Assembly (NCBI GenBank): GCA_943329075.2
Contig: CALQCM020000011.1
Span: forward strand, 26,114 to 90,113
Reading direction: 5' to 3'
DNA from: Chitinophaga pinensis
GTDB lineage: Bacteria > Pseudomonadota > Gammaproteobacteria > Burkholderiales > SG8-41
DNA length: 64,000 bases
Shown here piece after piece: positions 34,054 through 40,076 of this stretch. A program made the translations under genes and the position numbers. A model generated the notes under the pieces. That model did not search any database and was not told the DNA's origin. It saw only the letters and a list, made by a program, of their open reading frames with translations. The number at the start of each line of letters is the position of its first letter. Position 1 is the stretch's first letter.

Positions 34054-34614
34054 ATGAGCCAGCCCGGCACCGAAGAACTCGAGCAGTTGCGACCCTACCT
34101 GCTGCGCTACGCGCTGCTGCAGTTGCGCGACCGCGACAGTGCGGAGGACGTAGTGCAGGAAACCATGTTGGCGGCGCTCGAGGGACGCGCGCGCTTCGCA
34201 GGCAAATCGTCGGCCAAGACCTGGCTGACCGGCATTCTCAAGCACAAGATCATCGATCTGATCCGGCGCCGCGCGCGCGAACAGCCGCTGGCGAGCGATG
34301 ACGAATCCGAAGCCGATGCGGTCGACGCGATCTTCCAGCGCGACGGCCACTGGCAGCAACCGCCGTCCGACTGGGGCAGCCCGTCGCGCGCGCTCGAGGA
34401 CAAACGCTTTCGCGAGGCCTTCGAGCTGTGCGCCCGGATAATGCCGCAACGCAACGCGCGCGTCTTCATGATGCGCGAGGTGCTCGAAATGTCGACTGAG
34501 GAAATCTGTAAGGAACTCGACATCACGCCGACCAATTTGTGGGTAATCCTCCACCGCGCACGCCTCGCCCTGCGCGAATGCATCGAAATCAAATGGGGCG
34601 CCGCCACGGCCTGA
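34054..34614 (+). CDS. ECF-type RNA polymerase sigma factor
   Basis: The 186-residue protein has only sigma regions 2 and 4, as in extracytoplasmic-function sigma factors. Region 2 (about 10-75) includes YALLQLRDRDSAEDVVQETMLAAL and TWLTGILKHKIIDLIRR; region 4 (about 125-180) includes MRNARVFMMREVLEMSTEEICKEL-like sequence and PTNLWVILHRARLALRECIE (both quoted in part). A gene for a 58-residue zinc anti-sigma protein starts 4 nt after its stop, which fits the ECF/ZAS pairing seen for sigma factors that sense oxidative or thiol stress. The stimulus here is unknown. Confidence 0.93.
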   Translation: MSQPGTEELEQLRPYLLRYALLQLRDRDSAEDVVQETMLAALEGRARFAGKSSAKTWLTGILKHKIIDLIRRRAREQPLASDDESEADAVDAIFQRDGHWQQPPSDWGSPSRALEDKRFREAFELCARIMPQRNARVFMMREVLEMSTEEICKELDITPTNLWVILHRARLALRECIEIKWGAATA

Positions 34615-34618
34615 TGTC

Positions 34619-34795
34619 ATGCTGACCTGCAAAGACGCAAGTGTGTTGTTGTCGCAGGCGCAGGACCGCCCGCTCGGTTTGCGCCTGCGCCTCTTTCTCC
34701 AATTGCATCTGCTGATCTGCCGCGGCTGTTCGAATTTCAACCGCCAGCTGGCATTGATACGCGCTGCGGTGCGTCGCGTGCGCGACGACGTCTAG
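34619..34795 (+). CDS. Small zinc-binding anti-sigma factor (ZAS/zf-HC2 type), 58 aa
   Basis: A 59-codon frame starts 4 nt after the ECF sigma stop. The peptide begins MLTCKDAS, the zf-HC2 opening, and carries the zinc anti-sigma motif HxxxCxxC as HLLICRGC (His30, Cys34, Cys37), with Cys4 as a likely further ligand. It has no membrane helix, so it should be a soluble, redox-sensitive anti-sigma factor like the short ChrR/MseR-type N-terminal domains. Partnership with the upstream sigma factor is inferred from the 4-nt spacing. Confidence 0.8.
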   Translation: MLTCKDASVLLSQAQDRPLGLRLRLFLQLHLLICRGCSNFNRQLALIRAAVRRVRDDV

Positions 34796-34831
34796 CTCGT
34801 GCGCCGGCGCAGCGGGTGACCGCGCGCGCTT

Positions 34832-34840
34832 TGTTATAAT
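34832..34840 (+). promoter_or_regulatory. Extended -10 promoter of the D,D-carboxypeptidase gene
   Basis: TGTTATAAT gives a consensus TATAAT (34835-34840) with the extended -10 TG one base before it. No good -35 is seen. The predicted start would be about 12 nt before the ATG at 34859, leaving little leader. Confidence 0.55.
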
Positions 34841-34858
34841 GCGCACTTTTCGAAACCC

Positions 34859-35986
34859 ATGCGCGCCCTCCTTTTCTTCGCCCTGTTTTTCGCCGCGGCC
34901 TGCTGCCCGGCGCAATCCGCCGTCACGCCGCCACCGGCGATCGCCGCCAAGTCGTACCTGCTGCTCGATTATCACAGCCAGCAGACCCTGGCGAGCGTGA
35001 AAGCCGACGAGCGCTTTGAACCCGCCTCGCTGACCAAGCTGATGACGGCGTACCTGACCTTCAGCGCGCTGAAACAGAAAAAAATTGAATCAACGCAGGC
35101 GGTGCCGGTTTCGGATCGGGCGTGGCGGGCCGAGGGTTCGCGCATGTTCATCGAACCGCGCAAGCCCGTCACCGTTGGCGAACTCATCCACGGCATGATC
35201 ATTCAGTCGGGCAACGACGCCTGCGTGGCCCTCGCCGAACTGATCGCCGGCAGCGAAGAAGTTTTCGCGCAGATGATGACGAAAGAAGCGCAGCGCCTCG
35301 GCATGAAGAACACCAGCTTCATGAACGCGACGGGGTTGCCCAGCCCGCAGCATTTTTCAACCGCCTACGATCTGGCGCTGCTCGCCTCGGCGATCATCCG
35401 CGACTTCCCCGAATACCATCCGTTGTATTCGATGAAGGAATACCGCTACAACAACATCACACAGGCCAACCGCAACCGCCTGCTGTGGTCGGACCCGACG
35501 GTCGACGGCATGAAAACCGGCTACACCGAAAACGCCGGCTACTGCCTGATCACCTCGGCCAAGCGCGGCGAGCGGCGCCTGCTCTCGGTGGTGCTCGGCA
35601 CCGCATCGGAAGGCGCGCGCGCAACCGAAAGCCAGAAGCTGCTCAACTACGGTTTTCAGAATTATGATAGCGTGAAACTCTACGAGGCCGGCCAGGCGGT
35701 GGCAAGTGTGCCGGTGTGGAAAGGCACGCTCAACAGCGTCAAGGCGGGCTTCATCAACGAGATGTACGTCAGCATCCCCAAGGGCCAGGTCGACAAATTG
35801 AAAGCGCAGCTTGAAAGCCAGCAACCGCTGATGGCGCCGCTCGCGGCCGGCCAGAGGCTCGGCGCGATGAAACTGACACTGGATGGAAAACCATACGCGG
35901 AAATCCCGGTGCTCGCGCTCGAAGCCGTGCCGCTGACGGGTGTGTTCGGCCGCGGCTGGGATGCGCTCCGGCTGCTCTTCAAATAA
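34859..35986 (+). CDS. dacC: D-alanyl-D-alanine carboxypeptidase (PBP5/6 family)
   Basis: A periplasmic, membrane-associated penicillin-binding protein that trims the terminal D-Ala from peptidoglycan pentapeptides. The 375-residue protein has a signal peptide (about 1-21) and all three active-site motifs: SLTK (57-60), SGN (117-119) and KTG (219-221). A C-terminal PBP5-like domain follows, with a hydrophobic or amphipathic tail (GWDALRLLFK) as membrane anchor. It is followed by a D-amino-acid transaminase gene 28 nt on. dacA and dacC cannot be separated by sequence alone. Confidence 0.94.
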   Translation: MRALLFFALFFAAACCPAQSAVTPPPAIAAKSYLLLDYHSQQTLASVKADERFEPASLTKLMTAYLTFSALKQKKIESTQAVPVSDRAWRAEGSRMFIEPRKPVTVGELIHGMIIQSGNDACVALAELIAGSEEVFAQMMTKEAQRLGMKNTSFMNATGLPSPQHFSTAYDLALLASAIIRDFPEYHPLYSMKEYRYNNITQANRNRLLWSDPTVDGMKTGYTENAGYCLITSAKRGERRLLSVVLGTASEGARATESQKLLNYGFQNYDSVKLYEAGQAVASVPVWKGTLNSVKAGFINEMYVSIPKGQVDKLKAQLESQQPLMAPLAAGQRLGAMKLTLDGKPYAEIPVLALEAVPLTGVFGRGWDALRLLFK

Positions 35987-36014
35987 CGCAGTCCAATACG
36001 AGGCGGGGAACCCG

Positions 36015-36878
36015 ATGGCTACCGATATCGTTTATCTCAACGGCGAATTCATGCCGCTCAACGAAGCGCGCGTGCCGGTGCTTGATCGCGGCTTCATCTT
36101 CGGCGACGGCGTCTACGAAGTGATTCCGGTGTATTCGCGCCATCCGTTCCGCCTCGCCGAACATCTGCGCCGTCTGCAGAACAGCCTCGACAGCGTGCGC
36201 CTGGCAAACCCCTATTCCGATGCCGAGTGGTCGAAGCTGGTGCTCGAAATCATTACGCACAATGACGGCGACGACCAGTCGATCTATTTCCAGATCACAC
36301 GCGGCGTTTCCAAACGCGCGCACGAATTTCCCGCAGTGGTAAAGCCGACGGTGTTCATGATGAGCACGCCGCTGGTGACGCCGCCGCGCGAGCAAATCGA
36401 CAACGGTGTCGCCTGCATCACCGGCACCGATTTCCGCTGGCTCAAATGCGACGTCAAATCGGTGGCACTGCTCGGCAACTGCCTGCTCAAACAATCGGCG
36501 GTCGATGCCGGTGCGGCTGAAATCATTTTGTTCCGCGACGGCACTCTGACCGAAGCCGCCGCCTGCAACGTGCTGGCGGTGAAAGACGGCGTGCTGCTGG
36601 CGCCACCGAAAAACAACCTGATCCTGCCCGGCATCACCTACGACGTCGTGCTCGAACTCGCCGAAGCCAACAAAATCCCGCTCGAAATGCGCGCAGTGTC
36701 GGAACAGGAAGTGCGCAGCGCGCAGGAAATCTGGCTCACCTCGTCGACCAAGGAAGTGCTCGCCGTCACCACGCTCGACGGCCGCCCTGTCGGCAATGGC
36801 AAACCGGGCCCGCTGTTCCAGCGCATGCACGCGCTCTATCAGGATTTCAAACAAACCGTCATGCGCCGCGCCGCCTGA
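36015..36878 (+). CDS. dat: D-amino acid aminotransferase
   Basis: A fold-type IV PLP transaminase of 287 residues that exchanges amino groups among D-amino acids and keto acids. GFIFGDGVYEVIPVY near the start and the Schiff-base Lys148 in KCDVKSVALLGN are typical, as is GTLTEAAACNVL (ester-binding region). The ATG at 36015 has GGCGGGGA upstream; the frame also extends into the carboxypeptidase gene, but that part is not homologous. Location between dac and lipoate genes is standard in betaproteobacteria. A branched-chain aminotransferase role is less likely given the neighbour. Confidence 0.92.
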   Translation: MATDIVYLNGEFMPLNEARVPVLDRGFIFGDGVYEVIPVYSRHPFRLAEHLRRLQNSLDSVRLANPYSDAEWSKLVLEIITHNDGDDQSIYFQITRGVSKRAHEFPAVVKPTVFMMSTPLVTPPREQIDNGVACITGTDFRWLKCDVKSVALLGNCLLKQSAVDAGAAEIILFRDGTLTEAAACNVLAVKDGVLLAPPKNNLILPGITYDVVLELAEANKIPLEMRAVSEQEVRSAQEIWLTSSTKEVLAVTTLDGRPVGNGKPGPLFQRMHALYQDFKQTVMRRAA

Positions 36879-36904
36879 CCAGCCGCCAGGGATCAAACTC
36901 TCGC

Positions 36905-37168
36905 ATGAGCGAAGCTTCGCTGATCGAATACCCGTGTGAATTTCCCCTCAAGGTGATGGGTCACACAAAGGCCGGCTTCGCGCAAACCGTGCTGGAAATT
37001 GTCAAACGCCATGCACCGGATTTCGACGGCGCGACAATGGAAATGCGTGCCAGCAAACAGGGCAAGTATCTGAGCATCACCTGCACCATCAACGCCACTT
37101 CGCGCGCGCAACTCGACGCGCTCTACGGTGAGCTGTGCGATCACCCGATGGTGGTGATGGCACTTTGA
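36905..37168 (+). CDS. DUF493 (YbeD-like) family protein
   Basis: An 87-residue protein with the DUF493 fold: IEYPCEFPLKVMG at the start, then the alternation of strands and helices ending in DHPMVVMAL. In most proteobacteria ybeD lies between the dac gene and lipB, as here. Its role is unknown; an ACT-like regulatory fold has been described for E. coli YbeD. Confidence 0.93.
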   Translation: MSEASLIEYPCEFPLKVMGHTKAGFAQTVLEIVKRHAPDFDGATMEMRASKQGKYLSITCTINATSRAQLDALYGELCDHPMVVMAL

Positions 37169-37169
37169 G

Positions 37170-37290
37170 CAGGATTGAGGATTCAGGATTGAGCAAATGC
37201 TCCGCCTGAAATAACCAGCCCCTATTTCAAATGACCTCCTCAATCCTCCATCCTCAATCCTCAATCCTGCGGTCCGAATCCTCAATCCTG
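37170..37290. repeat. GGATTGA-heptad inverted-repeat element at the lipB start
   Basis: The left arm, CAGGATTGAGGATTCAGGATTGAG (37170-37193, first 20 bases quoted as CAGGATTGAGGATTCAGGAT), is answered by several copies of CTCAATCC/TCAATCCT in 37239-37290. The arms can pair around a loop of about 45 nt. A second element of the same kind is inside polA (41885-41975). The right arm supplies the first codons of lipB. Confidence 0.82.
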
Positions 37291-37920
37291 CCGTCGGATT
37301 CCCCGATCCTGGTGAAGCGTCTGGGGCGCGTCGAATACGCGCCGACGCTGCAAGCGATGCAGCAATTCACGACCGACCGCAACGACGACACCGCGGACGA
37401 ATTGTGGCTGCTCGAACATCCGCCGGTCTACACCCTGGGCCTCGCGGGCAAGGACGAGCATCTGCCGCGCGTCGACAACGGTGTTACGGTCGTGCGTATC
37501 GATCGCGGCGGGCAGATCACCTATCACGGCCCCGGCCAGGTTGTGGTCTACCTGCTGCTCGACATGAAACGGCGCGGCCTTTCCGTGCGGCCGCTGGTGC
37601 GTTTAATGGAGCAGGCCGTCATCAACCTGCTCGCCGACCATGGCGTCAATGCGGTTTATCGTGCCGATGCGCCCGGTGTGTATGTCGATAACGCGAAAAT
37701 CGCCGCGCTCGGCCTGCGCATTCGCCGCGGCTGCTGCTATCATGGGCTGGCATTGAACGTGGCCATGGATCTCGGCCCGTTTCGCGACATCAATCCCTGC
37801 GGTTATCCCGGCCTTGATGTCACGCAGACACGCGACCTCGGCCTTGCCGACACGCCCGACTCGATAGGCGAACAATTGATGCAACATCTGACACGACTGC
37901 TGACGGCACGCCCGACATGA
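37231..37920 (+). CDS. lipB: Octanoyl-[acyl-carrier protein]:protein octanoyltransferase (LipB)
   Basis: LipB transfers octanoyl groups from ACP to lipoyl domains. The family region begins at about residue 28 ([13 protein letters not shown]) and carries [32 protein letters not shown], the catalytic Lys in [11 protein letters not shown] and the catalytic Cys in [10 protein letters not shown]. The first 27 residues (Ser/Ile/Leu/Pro-rich, with repeated SSIL) are translated from the GGATTGA repeat and are not homologous. The ATG at 37231 lacks a visible Shine-Dalgarno; a GTG at 37312 would give a normal-length protein. lipA overlaps its end by 4 nt. Confidence 0.93.
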   Translation: MTSSILHPQSSILRSESSILPSDSPILVKRLGRVEYAPTLQAMQQFTTDRNDDTADELWLLEHPPVYTLGLAGKDEHLPRVDNGVTVVRIDRGGQITYHGPGQVVVYLLLDMKRRGLSVRPLVRLMEQAVINLLADHGVNAVYRADAPGVYVDNAKIAALGLRIRRGCCYHGLALNVAMDLGPFRDINPCGYPGLDVTQTRDLGLADTPDSIGEQLMQHLTRLLTARPT

Positions 37921-38867
37921 GCGACCTGACGACCAAACAAAAAGGTGCGGCAAAAACAGCGCGCGCGCACGGCAAGGGCGCGATACCGATCGTGCCGGTC
38001 GAACGCCTGAAAAAACCCGACTGGATCCGCGTCAAGGCCGGCAACTCGCAGCGTTTCGCCGACATCAAGCAAATCCTGCGCGACCATTCGCTGCACACCG
38101 TCTGCGAAGAAGCCTCCTGCCCGAATATCGGCGAGTGTTTCGGCAAGGGCACGGCGACCTTCATGATCCTCGGCGATCTCTGCACGCGGCGCTGCCCGTT
38201 CTGCGACGTCGGCCACGGCCGGCCGAAACCGCCGGATGCCGGCGAACCGTTGAACCTCGCGCGCACCATCGCCGCGCTGAAGCTGCGCTACGTCGTCATC
38301 ACCAGTGTGGACCGCGATGATCTGCGCGACGGCGGCGCCAAACATTTTGCCGATTGCATCACCGCGGTGCGCGAGTTATCGCCCGACACCCGCATTGAAA
38401 TTCTGGTGCCGGATTTCCGCGGCCGGCTGGCCGCGGCACTCGATATCCTCGCCGCCACACCACCCGACGTCATGAACCACAACCTCGAGACCGTGCCGCG
38501 GCTCTACAAACCCGCGCGGCCCGGCGCCGATTACACGAACTCGCTGCAATTGCTCAAAGAGTTCAAGGCGCGCGTGCCGTCGGTACCGACCAAGTCCGGT
38601 CTGATGCTGGGGCTCGGTGAAACCAATGAAGAGATACTCGACGTCATGCGCGACCTGCGCGCGCATGACGTCGAAATGCTCACCCTCGGCCAGTATCTGC
38701 AACCGAGCGCGCATCATCTGCCGGTCGAACGCTACGTCGAGCCGGCGGCGTTCGAAATGTTCGCCAACGCAGCGGCAGCCATGGGCTTCGCGCACGCCGC
38801 CAGCGCGCCGATGGTGCGCTCCAGCTATCATGCCGATCAACAAGCGCACCTCGCCGGTGCGATTTGA
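37917..38867 (+). CDS. lipA: Lipoyl synthase
   Basis: LipA is a radical-SAM enzyme that inserts two sulfurs into protein-bound octanoyl groups. The 316-residue protein has the auxiliary cluster motif [12 protein letters not shown] (Cys63, Cys68, Cys74) and the radical-SAM motif CTRRCPFC (Cys89, Cys93, Cys96), and ends in RSSYHADQQ. It overlaps lipB by 4 nt (ATGA). The product would serve the lipoyl domain in lpdA at 55.1 kb and other lipoylated enzymes. Confidence 0.97.
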   Translation: MSDLTTKQKGAAKTARAHGKGAIPIVPVERLKKPDWIRVKAGNSQRFADIKQILRDHSLHTVCEEASCPNIGECFGKGTATFMILGDLCTRRCPFCDVGHGRPKPPDAGEPLNLARTIAALKLRYVVITSVDRDDLRDGGAKHFADCITAVRELSPDTRIEILVPDFRGRLAAALDILAATPPDVMNHNLETVPRLYKPARPGADYTNSLQLLKEFKARVPSVPTKSGLMLGLGETNEEILDVMRDLRAHDVEMLTLGQYLQPSAHHLPVERYVEPAAFEMFANAAAAMGFAHAASAPMVRSSYHADQQAHLAGAI

Positions 38868-38890
38868 AACTTAAAACAACCGGACCATTC

Positions 38891-39571
38891 ATGCGTCTAC
38901 GCCTGCTTGTATTGCTCGCGCTGCTCATCACCGCCCCCGCATTCGCCCTGGGCATCGCCAACATCACCAATCAGGACGCCGTTGCCGGCCTGAAACAGGC
39001 GCTGACCGAAGGTTCGGCCGCGGCGATCGGCAAACTCGGCGTCGAGAACGGGTTCTTCAGCAATGCCAAAGTGAAAATTCCGCTGCCCGAATCGCTGCAG
39101 AAAGTCGAAGGGCTGATGCGCGCGATGGGCATGAAGCGCCAGGCCGATGAACTCGAACTGGCGATGAACCGCGCGGCCGAAAGCGCAGTGAATGAAGCGA
39201 AGCCCCTGCTCGTCGATGCCGTCAAAACCATGACGGTGCAGGACGCCAAAAAAATACTCACCGGCGGCGACACCGCGGCAACCGATTATTTCCGCGGCAA
39301 AACAGCCGATCCGCTGGCGAAGAAATTCCTGCCGATCGTGAAGAAAACCACCGCTCAGGTGGGGCTGGCGGAAAAATACAATGCGATCGCCGGCAAAGGT
39401 TCGCAACTCGGGCTTATCGATGCCAGCCAGGCGACGATCGAACAGTACGTGACGAAAAAGGCGCTTGACGGCCTCTACCTGATGATCGCCGACGAGGAAA
39501 AAGCGCTGCGCCAGGACCCGGTCAGCGCGGCAAGCAGCCTCGTGCAAAAAGTGTTCGGCGCATTAAAATAG
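38891..39571 (+). CDS. DUF4197 family periplasmic protein
   Basis: A 226-residue exported protein: signal peptide about 1-20 (RLRLLVLLALLITAPAFA), then a helical DUF4197 domain with ITNQDAVAGLKQALTEGSAAAI, MRAMGMKRQADELELAMNRAAE and VLTGGDTAATDYFRGKT-like sequence (each quoted in part). The function of the family is not known. ATG at 38891 starts directly before the signal peptide; an earlier TTG at 38864 overlaps the lipA stop. It is 23 nt downstream of lipA and in the same orientation. Confidence 0.88.
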   Translation: MRLRLLVLLALLITAPAFALGIANITNQDAVAGLKQALTEGSAAAIGKLGVENGFFSNAKVKIPLPESLQKVEGLMRAMGMKRQADELELAMNRAAESAVNEAKPLLVDAVKTMTVQDAKKILTGGDTAATDYFRGKTADPLAKKFLPIVKKTTAQVGLAEKYNAIAGKGSQLGLIDASQATIEQYVTKKALDGLYLMIADEEKALRQDPVSAASSLVQKVFGALK

Positions 39572-39598
39572 CGTCTACACAAACCAACGACGACCACC

Positions 39599-39973
39599 AT
39601 GCCACGCTTCTACATCGGCCTCGAAGACGGCGAAAAAGAACTCTGGAAGGCGTCCAACGTCACCAGCCAGGGCAATTTTGTCGTCACCGTCGAGCTGTCG
39701 TTTTCCGGACAGGATGCCAAGCCAATTGACCGCTACAAGGCGGCGCTGCTGGCGCTCAACCGCGATGCCACCAAGCGCCGGCAACTGTCCAAATACTCAT
39801 GGCTGTTCGCGCTCGACGCGCGCCTGAACGACGTCATGCAGACACTGGTCAACCACCTCGGCGTCGAACATCACTCGTTCACGGTCACCGAGATCAAGTC
39901 CGGCGAAGGTCTCGCCTATGATGCGGACAAGCGCGTGGTGTGCGAGTTTTACGCCAAGGCGTGGATGGAATAA
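39599..39973 (+). CDS. Hypothetical protein (124 aa)
   Basis: Not recognised. A 124-residue soluble protein with mixed strand and helix character (MPRFYIGLEDGEKELWKASN; RRQLSKYSWLFALDARLND), no signal peptide, Cys only in RVVCEFYAK. It is 27 nt downstream of the DUF4197 gene and has the codon composition of its neighbours. An inverted repeat lies 57 nt after its stop. Confidence 0.66.
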   Translation: MPRFYIGLEDGEKELWKASNVTSQGNFVVTVELSFSGQDAKPIDRYKAALLALNRDATKRRQLSKYSWLFALDARLNDVMQTLVNHLGVEHHSFTVTEIKSGEGLAYDADKRVVCEFYAKAWME

Positions 39974-40030
39974 GCAATCCGTATCAACACGCCGCTGCTG
40001 CGGCCAAACTCGCGGCAATCCCAATCGCGG

Positions 40031-40061
40031 TTGTGACGCAGGCGAGGCGCCTGCGCCACAA
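40031..40061. repeat. Long inverted repeat between the 124-aa gene and polA
   Basis: TTGTG-A-CGCAGGCG (40031-40044) pairs with CGCCTGCG-C-CACAA (40048-40061) around a 3-base loop, with one mismatch. There is no T-run on either side, so it is a dispersed palindrome or a rho-assisted stop rather than a classical terminator. It sits in the convergent gap before polA. Confidence 0.6.
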
Positions 40062-40076
40062 GAACAAAGCGCACGA

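Noticed and set aside
37170..37290. Heptad repeats considered as a CRISPR array
   Set aside because: Units are 7-8 bp without regular spacers and are arranged as an inverted repeat; no cas genes in the window.
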